Source: JBCBKP01 sp038521625
GTDB taxonomy: Bacteria > Planctomycetota > Phycisphaerae > Phycisphaerales > UBA1924
NCBI GenBank assembly: GCA_038521625.1
Contig: JBCBKP010000009.1
Span: 1-64,000 of the forward strand
Direction: 5' to 3'
DNA length: 64,000 nt
The notes under the pieces were generated by a model that saw only the letters and a program-made list of their open reading frames with translations, searched no databases and was not told where the DNA came from. The first letter of the stretch is position 1; each line of letters opens with the position of its first letter. Shown here one piece after another: positions 27,219 through 35,377 of the stretch. The position numbers were made by a program, and so were the translations under genes.

Positions 27219-28286
27219 TCAGCCCGTGAAGAGCTCGTCGGAGCCGCTGCCCGCGAGGTTGCCGGGCTTGAGGCCGAGGTGGTCGGCGGCGGCCTTGGTG
27301 AGCATGCGGCCGCGGCGGGTGCGTGCGAGGAAGCCGAGCTGGAGCAGGTAGGGCTCGACCATGTCCTCGAGCGTGCCGGCGTCCTCGTTCATGGTGGCGG
27401 CGGCGGTCTCGAGGCCGACGGGCCCGCCGTCGTAGGTCTTGGCGATGGTGGTCATGTAGGCGCGGTCGAGCGTGTCGAGGCCGAGGGCGTCCACGCCCTC
27501 GAGGCGGAGGCCCTCGGCGGCGGTCTGCGTCGAGAGTTCTCCGGAGGCCCGGACCTGGGCGAAGTCGCGGACGCGTCGGAGCAGGCGGTTGGCGATGCGG
27601 GGTGTGCCGCGGCTGCGCTCGGCGATGACGGCGAGGGCGAGGTCGTCGGCGGACTCGAGGCCGAGGAGCCGGGCGCTGCGCCGGAGGATCGAGAGGAGCT
27701 CGGGCGTGTCGTAGTAGCGCAGGTGGTGGGTGAGGCCGAAGCGTGACCGCATCGGGGCGCTGAGCAGGCCGGCGCGGGTGGTGGCACCGATCAGTGTGAA
27801 TGGCTTGCAGCGGATCTGGACGGTGCGGGCGTTGAGGCCGGTATCGAGCGGCACGTCGATCCGGAAGTCCTCCATCGCGGGGTAGACGAACTCTTCGACG
27901 GCGACGGGGAGCCGGTGGATCTCGTCGATGAAGAGGACGTCGCCGTGCTCGAGGCGTGTGAGGGCGCTGACGAGGTCGGTGCCCTTGGAGAGCGCGGGGC
28001 CGGAGGTGGTGTAGGCCTTGGCGCCCATCTCTGCGGCGACGACGTGGGCGAGGGTGGTCTTGCCGAGGCCGGGCGGGCCGTGGAGGAGCAGGTGCTCGAG
28101 GGGGTCGCCGCGCTCGCGTCCGGCGCGGATGGCGATGGAGAGGCGCTCGATGAGCTCAGACTGCCCGACGTAGTCGTCGAGGTTGGTCGGCCGGAGCGCG
28201 GGGCTGTGGGATTCGGCGAGGTCGTCGGGTTTGCCGCGGGCGTCGTCGGGGTGGGGTTCGGGCGAGATGAGGCGTTCGGTGGCCAT
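27219..28286 (-). CDS. ruvB: Holliday junction branch migration ATPase RuvB
   Basis: 355 aa, normal length. AAA+ motor that drives Holliday junction branch migration with RuvA. Walker A GPPGLGKTT is at 70-78, Walker B reads LFIDEIH, sensor 1 IGATTRAG, and the GTPRIANRLL arginine-finger/sensor 2 segment and C-terminal winged helix (GFLARTRRGRMLT) are intact. ruvA and ruvC are not adjacent. ATG 28286 is 6 nt after a TAGCCT box, so the mRNA may be leaderless. Confidence 0.96.
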   Translation of the reverse strand: MATERLISPEPHPDDARGKPDDLAESHSPALRPTNLDDYVGQSELIERLSIAIRAGRERGDPLEHLLLHGPPGLGKTTLAHVVAAEMGAKAYTTSGPALSKGTDLVSALTRLEHGDVLFIDEIHRLPVAVEEFVYPAMEDFRIDVPLDTGLNARTVQIRCKPFTLIGATTRAGLLSAPMRSRFGLTHHLRYYDTPELLSILRRSARLLGLESADDLALAVIAERSRGTPRIANRLLRRVRDFAQVRASGELSTQTAAEGLRLEGVDALGLDTLDRAYMTTIAKTYDGGPVGLETAAATMNEDAGTLEDMVEPYLLQLGFLARTRRGRMLTKAAADHLGLKPGNLAGSGSDELFTG

Positions 28287-28292
28287 GCGGGC

Positions 28293-28298
28293 AGGCTA
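28293..28298 (-). promoter_or_regulatory. Leaderless-type -10 box (TAGCCT) for ruvB
   Basis: On the minus strand TAGCCT is followed by 6 nt (GCCCGC) and the ruvB ATG. It overlaps the stop region of the upstream gene, which ends at 28296. Confidence 0.4.
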
Positions 28299-28736
28299 TC
28301 CGTTCTTCTGGAGTCGCCACGCGGCGCCGCACTCGGGGCATGTGACGAAGCCATCGTTAGCTGCTTGTGATCCTCGAAGGTCGTACGCGCACGCTCCACA
28401 GATCCTTCGGCGCGCGGCGAGTACAGCGGCCATCTGTGAGGCCCATCGCCGTGTCGCGGACGCGTGCAGGCCGACCACAGCGATCGGGAATACGACGCAC
28501 GACACGAAGAAGTGCGTATCGAATGGGGGCGGTGTGCTGGCTCCCGAGAGGGCGAGCGACGCCGCGAGAACGATCTTCGGTGCGGTCGCGAGGATCGCGA
28601 TGCCGTAGAGCGTGATCGAGAGCGATCGGCGCCGCTTCTTGGAGAGCTCGCGATGCTGTTCTGGCGGCAGCGGCAGACTGAGCAGATGCCGCGTTCGGAG
28701 CGGCACGTTGCGGCGTTTCTCGTCGTGGATCCGCAT
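28296..28736 (-). CDS. Membrane protein with C-terminal zinc ribbon
   Basis: 146-aa protein of unknown function. It has a basic N-terminus, two hydrophobic segments (about 42-64 and 75-92), then a zinc ribbon CGACAYDLRG...CPECG at the C-terminus. The ribbon resembles the N-terminal one of the protein at 2765-3160, with the domain order reversed. ATG 28736 is 6 nt after a TAGCCT box whose TAG is also the stop codon of the upstream gene. Confidence 0.65.
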   Translation of the reverse strand: MRIHDEKRRNVPLRTRHLLSLPLPPEQHRELSKKRRRSLSITLYGIAILATAPKIVLAASLALSGASTPPPFDTHFFVSCVVFPIAVVGLHASATRRWASQMAAVLAARRRICGACAYDLRGSQAANDGFVTCPECGAAWRLQKNG

Positions 28737-28742
28737 TGCACC

Positions 28743-28748
28743 AGGCTA
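28743..28748 (-). promoter_or_regulatory. Leaderless-type -10 box (TAGCCT) for the gene at 28736
   Basis: TAGCCT, 6 nt (GGTGCA), then the ATG at 28736. The first three bases are the stop codon of the upstream gene (28746-28748), so stop codon and -10 box coincide. Confidence 0.4.
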
Positions 28749-30215
28749 ATCCACCGGCAGTCCCTTGCGGCGCCAGAGGTCGAAGAGGGCCTGGGGGTCG
28801 ATCGGTTCCCAGATGAGGCCGGTGTCGAGCGTCGTCCGGGCGGGGCGGCCGTTTCGGTCGATCGTCGTGATCTGGGCGCGGCCGTCGGGGTCGGAGATGG
28901 TGACGCGGAATCCCGAGTCGAGCGTGCCGGGCTCGACCGGCTCGACGTTGAAGGTGCGCAGGCGGATGGCCTCGGCGTTCTGGTCGTAGCTGTAGAAGGC
29001 GAAGCTGCCGATCTGGGATCGGCTGGCGAGCAGCTCTGGCAGGTAGAAGCTGAGCCCGCGGCTGACGTAGCCCTCGCCCTGGATGCGCGGGGCGACGGTC
29101 TTGGCGGGCGTGCCGGTGCGCGCGATCTGGACGCGCATGGAGGTGTCGTCGCGGGCGCCGATCTCGGTCCAGACCTCGGCTCGGGCCCGCCGGTCGCCGG
29201 AACGGCGGATCGCGTTCTGCACGGTCCAGGTCTCGCTCTGGTCGTCGCGGGCGACGAAGTAGATCGCGCGGCTGTCGATGAGTCCTTCGGCGGCGGTCTC
29301 GCCCAAGAGGAGGCGGGCGTCGATCTCGACGACGTAGCCGGGGTCGGCGTCGGAGCCGGTGGGGTTGCGGGCGTTGCCGGAGACCTCGCCCCGGACGCCG
29401 GCTTTGATCCGGGTGCGTCGATAGCCGCGCTCGTTGACCTCGCCCGCCTGTTCGCCGGGCGCGTAGAGGCGTTCGAAGAGGTCGGTGCGGGTTCTGGCGA
29501 AGGCGTCGAGGTCTTCGGGCGTGATCTGGGCGAGGAACGCGATCCCGGCCTCGGCGGCGGCGGCGCGCTCGCCGATGGCGGCGGAGAGGTTGATGGTGAG
29601 GCCGGCGAGCATGGTCTCGAAGTGGGCGCGGGCAGAGGTCAGCTGGCTGTCGAGTGTGAAGAGCCGGGCGATGAGGAACGTCTTGCCGGCGACGTCGCGG
29701 GAGACGGGGAAGACGGCGATGCCCTGGCCGAGTTCGGGCGCGTTCGGCCCGGGGCTCTCGAGGGTGAGGTAGACGGGTCGGATGAGCCCATCCTGGAGGC
29801 GGATCTGGGGGCCGGGGGCGCGGATCCGGCCGAGCGGGGTGACGAGCGACTGCTCTGGGTCGACGAGCCCGGGGACCTGGATGCTGAGGGCGGCCTTGAT
29901 GAGGGCCGACTCGATCTCTTGGACCTCGCGGCGGCGGTCGCCGACGCGCTGGGCCTCGAGGACGACGGTGCCGAGTTGGTCGGGCAGTTCGATGCGGGTG
30001 TTGGATAGGTCGCCGGCGGCGAGCTCGAATGTTCGGGCGCCGACCGGGAGGGGGACGGAGAGTCCGATGCTGTCGATGGTGGCGCGGTCGTCGGAGAGCT
30101 CGACCCTGGGCGCGGGTGGGAGCTCGGGGAGCGGCACCTGGGCCCGGATGTGGCGGGTTTGGAGGAGGAATGCCAGCAGGCAGCCGGCGACGATCATGGC
30201 CCGTTGAGCTCGCAT
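28746..30215 (-). CDS. Secreted protein of unknown function
   Basis: 489 aa. A signal peptide ending near residue 26 (hydrophobic AGCLLAFLLQ, then HIRAQV) directs export. The mature protein has no transmembrane segment and no motif I recognise; it looks mainly beta-strand in the N- and C-terminal parts, with a helical stretch at about 205-265. A DPDGRAQITTIDRNGRPARTT-type segment lies near the C-terminus. A TACGCT box lies 5 nt before the ATG. Its upstream region is shared with the divergent rpsJ promoter. Confidence 0.65.
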   Translation of the reverse strand: MRAQRAMIVAGCLLAFLLQTRHIRAQVPLPELPPAPRVELSDDRATIDSIGLSVPLPVGARTFELAAGDLSNTRIELPDQLGTVVLEAQRVGDRRREVQEIESALIKAALSIQVPGLVDPEQSLVTPLGRIRAPGPQIRLQDGLIRPVYLTLESPGPNAPELGQGIAVFPVSRDVAGKTFLIARLFTLDSQLTSARAHFETMLAGLTINLSAAIGERAAAAEAGIAFLAQITPEDLDAFARTRTDLFERLYAPGEQAGEVNERGYRRTRIKAGVRGEVSGNARNPTGSDADPGYVVEIDARLLLGETAAEGLIDSRAIYFVARDDQSETWTVQNAIRRSGDRRARAEVWTEIGARDDTSMRVQIARTGTPAKTVAPRIQGEGYVSRGLSFYLPELLASRSQIGSFAFYSYDQNAEAIRLRTFNVEPVEPGTLDSGFRVTISDPDGRAQITTIDRNGRPARTTLDTGLIWEPIDPQALFDLWRRKGLPVD

Positions 30216-30220
30216 GCCCG

Positions 30221-30226
30221 AGCGTA
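30221..30226 (-). promoter_or_regulatory. Possible leaderless -10 box (TACGCT) for the secreted protein gene
   Basis: On the minus strand TACGCT ends 5 nt before the ATG at 30215. The spacing is 1 nt shorter than at the other sites. Confidence 0.35.
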
Positions 30227-30261
30227 TCGGCCGTTTCCGTTCAGACTCGTTGAGCGCGTGG

Positions 30262-30289
30262 TTGACGCACGTTCTTTGCCCGGTATGCT
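30262..30289 (+). promoter_or_regulatory. Sigma-70-type promoter of the S10 ribosomal operon
   Basis: TTGACG at 30262-30267, a 16-nt spacer and TATGCT at 30284-30289 form the best housekeeping promoter in the window. Transcription would start near 30296 and give a leader of about 180 nt before rpsJ. Confidence 0.6.
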
Positions 30290-30316
30290 TCCGGGCTCGG
30301 TTGTTCGCATTGCGGC

Positions 30317-30413
30317 GCCGGGACGTTGGGCGTGGTGGCCCGGCGATCGGGTGGCTTACTCGGCCGAACTGATGGCGGCGTGACGCTCGGGCCCGCGAGA
30401 TTCGCGAAGGCCC
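30317..30413 (+). promoter_or_regulatory. Structured leader of rpsJ
   Basis: Two hairpins lie in the leader: a 6-bp GCCGGG/CCCGGC stem (30317-30344) and a 10-bp stem broken by an AA bulge with a GAT loop (30389-30413). They could serve autogenous control of the S10 operon, as L4 does in gammaproteobacteria, but no similarity to that leader is evident. Confidence 0.35.
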
Positions 30414-30475
30414 GCGGGGGCTCCGTCACCACTCAGCCGGGAAGGTCCGAGAGGTACGAAGGAGCGTTCGAGTCG

Positions 30476-30787
30476 ATGAGCAGCGGACCGCGCATTCGAA
30501 TCAGGATGGAGGCCTACGACCACATCGCCCTCGATGCGTCGGCTCGCGAGATCGTCGATCACGCGAAGCGCACGAACGCGAAGGTCAAGGGCCCCGTGCC
30601 GCTGCCGACCCGTATCGAGCGCTACACGGTGCTCCGCTCGCCGTTCATCGACAAGAAGAGCCGCGAGCAGTTCGAGATCCGCACGCACAAGCGGATCATC
30701 GATATCGAAGAGCCGAACGCCCGCACCGTCGAGGCCCTGAACCGCCTCGTCGTCCCCGCGGGCGTCTTTGTCAAGATCAAGGCGTAG
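30476..30787 (+). CDS. rpsJ: 30S ribosomal protein S10
   Basis: 103 aa, normal length. First gene of the ribosomal cluster. The RIRIRMEAYDH start, VKGPVPLPTRIERYTVLRSPF and KSREQFEIRTHKR blocks are those of S10. It helps form the 30S head and, as NusE, antitermination complexes. GGAG lies upstream. The str-operon genes (rpsL, rpsG, fusA, tuf) that often precede it are not here. Confidence 0.97.
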   Translation: MSSGPRIRIRMEAYDHIALDASAREIVDHAKRTNAKVKGPVPLPTRIERYTVLRSPFIDKKSREQFEIRTHKRIIDIEEPNARTVEALNRLVVPAGVFVKIKA

Positions 30788-30804
30788 AGCACGGGACGCG
30801 AGCC

Positions 30805-31485
30805 ATGGCGATGCTGATGGGAACCAAGCTGGGCATGACTCGCGTCTTCAGCGACGCCGGTGTCTCGATGCCTGTCACGGTCATCGAGGTCGGCCCGTGC
30901 GTGGTCACGCAGCTGCGGACCGAGGAGACGGACGGCTACGACGCCGTCCAGATCGGCTTCGGCGAGGCGAAGGCCCGCAACTCGTCGATCCCGATGATCG
31001 CGCACGACCACAAGGCCGGCACGTCGCCGAAGCGTGAGCACGCGGAGTTCCGCGTCGACGACTCGGGCGAGTTCGAGCTCGGCCAGACGCTGTCTGTCGA
31101 CGCGTTCGAGAAGGTCGCGTACGTGGATGTGATCGGGACGAGCAAGGGCAAGGGCTACCAGGGCGGCATGAAGCGTCACGGCTTCAAGGGCCAGCTCGCG
31201 AGCCACGGCGTCGAGCGGAAGCACCGCTCCCCGGGTTCGATCGGCGGGCACGGCAGCAACGCGGGTAAGTCCGGCCGCCCCAAGAAGGGCAAGAAGATGG
31301 CGGGCCACATGGGGGACGAGCGGGTCACGGTCCGCAACCTCGACGTGGTGCGCATCGACGCGGAGAATAACTTGCTGCTCGTGAAGGGTCCGGTGCCGGG
31401 CCCGAACAAGGGCACGGTGATGGTGCGGCCGGCTGTCCGGCTCCGCACCGGCAAGGCGGCTAAGGCCGCGGAGGTCGCGGGCTGA
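30805..31485 (+). CDS. rplC: 50S ribosomal protein L3
   Basis: 226 aa. The start gives MAMLMGTKLGMTRVF, the typical L3 beginning; the KGKGYQGGMKRHGFKGQ and central RSPGSIGG...GKKMAGHMG loop that reaches toward the peptidyl transferase centre are intact. It follows rpsJ by 17 nt and is separated from rplD by an unusually long structured gap of 288 nt. Confidence 0.97.
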   Translation: MAMLMGTKLGMTRVFSDAGVSMPVTVIEVGPCVVTQLRTEETDGYDAVQIGFGEAKARNSSIPMIAHDHKAGTSPKREHAEFRVDDSGEFELGQTLSVDAFEKVAYVDVIGTSKGKGYQGGMKRHGFKGQLASHGVERKHRSPGSIGGHGSNAGKSGRPKKGKKMAGHMGDERVTVRNLDVVRIDAENNLLLVKGPVPGPNKGTVMVRPAVRLRTGKAAKAAEVAG

Positions 31486-31773
31486 ACGCCCGGGACCGCT
31501 GAGCAACCGTCCCGTTCGGCTCGGAGCCGGTCGGGACGCCCGGAGCGTCGGGCGGGGGGCGACCCTCTCTCGAAACGGCCGGGCAGCACATTGGGATCGG
31601 CCGGGCGAGCGGATGGCCACTCGCCCGGATGGACAGCCGAGTCGATCCCGAGCCGACCCCACCGCGGGGCGTTCCCGCGGTGCTCCCAGATCTGGGAGCG
31701 ACAGGAGGCGGCCGGGTAGGCAAGGGCGAGCCCGCCGAGGCGGGCCGCGAAGGCGTCAGGACGAGGTCAGACG
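31486..31773 (+). promoter_or_regulatory. Hairpin-rich leader region between rplC and rplD
   Basis: No open frame here looks coding. The 288 nt contain a run of strong hairpins: 31508-31538 (7-bp outer and 5-bp inner stem), 31601-31628 (perfect 9-bp stem, 10-nt loop), 31660-31682 (perfect 9-bp stem, GCGTT loop), 31682-31699 (18-nt palindrome centred on GATC) and 31730-31745 (6-bp stem, CGAG loop). AGGAGG occurs at 31703-31708, and the rplD ATG is 28 nt after the last hairpin. It may be a cis-acting regulator or RNA processing site. Confidence 0.5.
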
Positions 31774-32571
31774 ATGGACGTCCCCGTCTACAACATGCAG
31801 GGCCAGGAGGTCGGCACGCTGCCGATCGACGAGGAGGCCCTCGGCGGCACGGTCAACCCCGTGCTGATCAAGCAGGCGTACGTGCGCTATCACGCGAACC
31901 TGCGCCAGGGCTCGGCCCGCAGCAAGAACCGCGGCGTGGTCTCGGGCTCGAAGACCAAGATCTACAAGCAGAAGGGCACCGGCCGGGCGCGGCACGGCTC
32001 CAAGCGGCCCCCGCAGTTCCGCGGCGGCGGCCACTGGAAGAGTTCGCGCCGGACGCGTGAGGACTTCCGCCTCGACATGCCCAAGAAGATGCGCCGCAAG
32101 GCCAATCGCAATGCGCTGCTCGCGAAGCTGCGCGACGCCGAGGTCAAGATCGTCGACAAGATCGACGTCGCGGCGCCCAAGACCAAGGCCATCATCGAGC
32201 TGCTGGCGGCGTTGAACGTCGACAAGACGGCGGTGCTTGCGCTCGCGTCGGGCGACGGCTCGAAGAACGCGCGTCTGAGCGCCCGCAACGTCGAGGGGCT
32301 CGGGCTTTGCCGTGCGGACCAGCTGACCTGCTGGGAGATGCTCAACCACCGGTACCTGGTGATCGAGAAGGGTGAGCTGGAGTCGTGGCTGGCGGGCCCG
32401 TCGGGCCAGACCGGCAAGGACGCGAAGCTCGAGCCGAAGGGCCGGCCTGCGGAGCGTGCCGAGCGGAAGCCGCGGCCGAAGCGTGGCCACAAGGTCAAGC
32501 AGGCGGCGCGGGCCGCGTCCGGATCAGGGTCCGGGGCTGCCCCGAAGTCCGCCGAAGGGGAGGGCTCGTAA
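31774..32571 (+). CDS. rplD: 50S ribosomal protein L4 with basic C-terminal extension
   Basis: 265 aa against about 200-210 in most bacteria. The core carries RQGSARSKNRG...GRARHGSKRPPQFRGGG, the extended loop that lines the exit tunnel, and a normal C-terminal domain. From about residue 207 an extra ~58-residue tail rich in Lys, Arg, Ala, Gly and Ser follows; it is probably disordered and RNA-binding. The stop codon TAA is directly followed by the rplW ATG. A structured non-coding region precedes the gene. Confidence 0.95.
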   Translation: MDVPVYNMQGQEVGTLPIDEEALGGTVNPVLIKQAYVRYHANLRQGSARSKNRGVVSGSKTKIYKQKGTGRARHGSKRPPQFRGGGHWKSSRRTREDFRLDMPKKMRRKANRNALLAKLRDAEVKIVDKIDVAAPKTKAIIELLAALNVDKTAVLALASGDGSKNARLSARNVEGLGLCRADQLTCWEMLNHRYLVIEKGELESWLAGPSGQTGKDAKLEPKGRPAERAERKPRPKRGHKVKQAARAASGSGSGAAPKSAEGEGS

Positions 32572-32856
32572 ATGGCGCTCGATCCCATCTACATCGTGAA
32601 GAAGCCGGTCTTGACCGAGAAGACGACGGCCGCGATGAACGATCACGGCCGGTACACCTTCGAGGTCGACCGGCGGGCGACGAAGACGGACATCCGCGGC
32701 GCGATCGAGCGGCTCTACGGGGTCAACGTCGTCGGGATCGAGACCCGGACGAGCAAGGGCCGGCTGCGCCGGACCCGCTTCGGGATCTCGCAGGACTCGG
32801 TGCGGAAGACCGCGACCGTGAGGCTCAAGGAAGGGGAGGCGATCGAGCTGTTCTGA
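32572..32856 (+). CDS. rplW: 50S ribosomal protein L23
   Basis: 94 aa, normal length. PIYIVKKPVLTEKTT at the start and the YTFEVDRRATKTDIRGAIE core are typical of L23, a docking site at the exit tunnel for trigger factor and SRP. It begins immediately after the rplD stop codon (TAAATG), so translation is likely coupled. Confidence 0.96.
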   Translation: MALDPIYIVKKPVLTEKTTAAMNDHGRYTFEVDRRATKTDIRGAIERLYGVNVVGIETRTSKGRLRRTRFGISQDSVRKTATVRLKEGEAIELF

Positions 32857-32889
32857 GGCCCTGGCCTCTGAGCGGCGATCGGGAAGACC

Positions 32890-33747
32890 ATGCCGATCCG
32901 CAAGTACAAGCCGACCAGCCCGGGGCGTCGCAACGCGTCGGTCAACCTGCACACCGAGGTCACGAAGACGCGCCCGGAGCGTTCGCTGCTGGCGCCCAAG
33001 CCGGGCACCGGCGGGCGGAACAACCAGGGCAAGATCACGGTCCGCGGCCGCGGCGGCGGCGTGAAGCGGATGTACCGCAAGATCGACTTCCGGCGGCGTG
33101 ACCGCGACGGGGTCCGGGGCACGGTGGTCGGGATCGAGTACGACCCGAACCGATCGAGCCACATCGCGCTGATCGAGTACGCGGACGGCGTGAAGCGGTA
33201 CATCATCGCCCCGAGCGGTCTTGAGCCGGGCGCGGTGGTGATGAGCACGAGCGAGCCGGGCATGGAGCCGACGGTCGGGGCGTGCATGCCGATGCGGTTC
33301 ATCCCGCTGGGCCTGAGCCTGCACTGCATCGAGCTGAACAAGGGCCGCGGGGCGCAGCTGTGCCGCTCGGCGGGCAGCTCGGCTCGGCTGATGAACCGCG
33401 AGGGCGACTACGTGACGCTGCAGCTTCCTTCGGGCGAGCTGCGGCGCGTGCACGCGGACTGCCGGGCGACGATCGGCGCGGTCGGCAACACCGACCACCA
33501 GAACCGGCGCATCGGCAAGGCGGGCATCAACCGGCTGAAGGGCCGGCGTCCGAAGACGCGCGGCGTCGCGATGAGCCACCACGCCCACCCGCTGGGCGGC
33601 GGCGAGGGTCGCTCGAAGGGCGGGCGTGCCCCGGTGAACAAGGCGGGCACGCCGTCGAAGGGCGGCGGCACGCGTGACCGTTCGAAGCCGTCGCAGAAGC
33701 TGATCATCCGTCGTCGCAAGAGCAAGCGTTACGGCCAGCTCCGCTGA
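32890..33747 (+). CDS. rplB: 50S ribosomal protein L2
   Basis: 285 aa. IRKYKPTSPGRRNASV start, GRNNQGKITVRGRGGG-like segment, and the C-terminal RGVAMSHHAHPLGGGEGRSKGGR block containing the conserved His near the peptidyl transferase centre. Note VAMSHHAHP in place of the usual VAMNPVDHP: the key H of xxHPxGGG is kept, while NPVD is replaced by SHHA. L2 supports subunit association. Confidence 0.96.
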   Translation: MPIRKYKPTSPGRRNASVNLHTEVTKTRPERSLLAPKPGTGGRNNQGKITVRGRGGGVKRMYRKIDFRRRDRDGVRGTVVGIEYDPNRSSHIALIEYADGVKRYIIAPSGLEPGAVVMSTSEPGMEPTVGACMPMRFIPLGLSLHCIELNKGRGAQLCRSAGSSARLMNREGDYVTLQLPSGELRRVHADCRATIGAVGNTDHQNRRIGKAGINRLKGRRPKTRGVAMSHHAHPLGGGEGRSKGGRAPVNKAGTPSKGGGTRDRSKPSQKLIIRRRKSKRYGQLR

Positions 33748-33770
33748 GGGACCTGTAGGAGAACACTGCC

Positions 33771-34052
33771 ATGAGCCGCAGCCTGAAAAAGGGACCCAAC
33801 GTCGATGAGCGCCTGTACTACAAGGTGCAGAAGACGGACGAGGACGGGAGGCGCGGGCCCATCAAGACCTGGGCGCGGTCGTGCACGATCGTGCCGGAGT
33901 TCGTGGGGCACACGTTCTCGGTGCACAACGGTCGCACGTTCCTCGAGGTGTTCGTGACGGAGGACATGGTCGGGCACAAGCTCGGCGAGTTCTCGAACTC
34001 GCGGACCTTCCGGGGTCACACGAACAAGAAGGAAGGCATCAAGGGCCGCTGA
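33771..34052 (+). CDS. rpsS: 30S ribosomal protein S19
   Basis: 93 aa, normal length. MSRSLKKGP start, RSCTIVPEFVGHTFSVHNG centre and HKLGEFSNSRTFRGH end match S19 of the 30S head. A short insertion (KTDEDGRRGP) lies between helix 1 and the core. A GGAG-containing site precedes the ATG. Confidence 0.95.
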   Translation: MSRSLKKGPNVDERLYYKVQKTDEDGRRGPIKTWARSCTIVPEFVGHTFSVHNGRTFLEVFVTEDMVGHKLGEFSNSRTFRGHTNKKEGIKGR

Positions 34053-34080
34053 TGCGGCCCTCTGAGGACGGGATCCGGCG

Positions 34081-34623
34081 ATGAAGCTGCGACCACAAGA
34101 ACTCGGCGGGCGGGCGACGGAGGCGGGAGTCTCCGTCGAGGACCTCGCGCGGGCGATCGAGCGCCCGGGGCTGACCGGCCCCCAGGCGGTGAGCGCCGTG
34201 CGGAACTGGCTCGGCGGGCGTGACCACCCGCGGTGCAAGAAGTCGGACATCGAGGCGATGTCGGCGGCGGTCGGCTGCCGCCCGAAGGACATCTCCCGTT
34301 TCGTGAGCCGGGTGCGCAACCACCGGGGCAGCCCGAAGAAGGCGCAGCTGGTCATGGACATGATCCGCGGCAAGACCTTCGAGGACGCGCGGCTCTCGCT
34401 GCAGTTCAGCACGAAGCGTGCTGCTGTGAACGTGCACAAGGCCCTGATGGCCGCGTACGCGGAGGCCGAGGAGCTCGGCGCCGACGGCAACCGTCTGGTG
34501 GTCGCGGAGTCTCGGGTCGACGGTGGCCTGCACATCAAGCGGTTCCAGCCGAAGGACCGCGGGCGTGCCCACCCCATCCTCAAGCGCACGAGCCACATCA
34601 CCGTGGGCGTGCAGGAGCGATAA
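34081..34623 (+). CDS. rplV: 50S ribosomal protein L22 with N-terminal helix-turn-helix extension
   Basis: 180 aa against ~110 in most bacteria. From about residue 76 the protein is ordinary L22 (GSPKKAQLVMDMIRGK, then the KRAAVNVHKAL helix and the RFQPKDRGRAHPILKRTSHI tunnel hairpin). Residues about 5-72 form an extra domain with the pattern of XRE-like helix-turn-helix proteins: SVEDLARAI, then AVRNWLGGRDHPR, then KKSDIEAMSAAVGCRPKDI. The start at 34081 lies 28 nt after rpsS with GAGGA upstream, and no better start exists near the core, so the extension is probably translated. It may contact rRNA or DNA. Confidence 0.92.
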   Translation: MKLRPQELGGRATEAGVSVEDLARAIERPGLTGPQAVSAVRNWLGGRDHPRCKKSDIEAMSAAVGCRPKDISRFVSRVRNHRGSPKKAQLVMDMIRGKTFEDARLSLQFSTKRAAVNVHKALMAAYAEAEELGADGNRLVVAESRVDGGLHIKRFQPKDRGRAHPILKRTSHITVGVQER

Positions 34624-34630
34624 GAGACAC

Positions 34631-35335
34631 ATGGGACAGAAGACGCATCCATTCGGACTCCGGCTCGGCGTGACCGAGGCGCACCGCAGCCGCTGGTACG
34701 CGCCCAAGGCGTTGTACGGCGAGCTGCTGGTCGAGGATCAGCGGATCCGCGAGTACCTCGACAAGCGGCTGAACCGGACGCCGCCGAACGCGATGGTCTC
34801 TGAGGTCGCGATCGAGCGGACGCGCGAGGAGCTGAAGATCATCGTCCGGACGGCGCGTCCGGGCCTGGTGATCGGCCCCAAGGGCGCCGAGGTCGACCGG
34901 ATGACCGAGGAGCTGCGGTACATGACCGGTCGCAAGGTGGCGATCTCGATCATCGAGATCAAGCAGCCCGACCTGGACGCCCAGCTGGTCGCCGAGTCGA
35001 TCGCCGAGGCGCTGAAGAAGCGGATGAGCTTCCGGCGTGCGGTCAAGATGCGTTGCGAGTCGGTGATGCAGGCGGGCGCCAAGGGCGTCCGGATCATGAT
35101 CTCGGGGCGTCTGGGCGGCGCGGAGATGTCGCGCAGGCTGGACGTCCGTCTGGGGTCGCTGCCGCTGTCGACGCTGCAGGCGAACGTAAACTACGGGTTC
35201 GCCGAGTCGCGGACGACCTACGGGGTCATCGGCGTGAAGACGTGGATCTACAAGGGCCTGTACGCGGAGGGCCAGGAGGACGACACGACCTCCGACGCCG
35301 CCGGCGGGCGTGCCCGCGCCCGGGGTCGCCGCTGA
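34631..35335 (+). CDS. rpsC: 30S ribosomal protein S3
   Basis: 234 aa. MGQKTHPFGLRLGV start, a type II KH domain with VIGPKGAEVDR at about 80-90, and the C-terminal domain with GAKGVRIMISGRLGGAEMSR. S3 lies at the mRNA entry channel. The first residues overlap nothing, 7 nt after rplV. A short Asp/Ala/Arg tail ends the protein. Confidence 0.97.
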   Translation: MGQKTHPFGLRLGVTEAHRSRWYAPKALYGELLVEDQRIREYLDKRLNRTPPNAMVSEVAIERTREELKIIVRTARPGLVIGPKGAEVDRMTEELRYMTGRKVAISIIEIKQPDLDAQLVAESIAEALKKRMSFRRAVKMRCESVMQAGAKGVRIMISGRLGGAEMSRRLDVRLGSLPLSTLQANVNYGFAESRTTYGVIGVKTWIYKGLYAEGQEDDTTSDAAGGRARARGRR

Positions 35336-35377
35336 GCCGCCGTTGAGCGAGCGGGATAGGAACGCAGGAGCCAGAGC

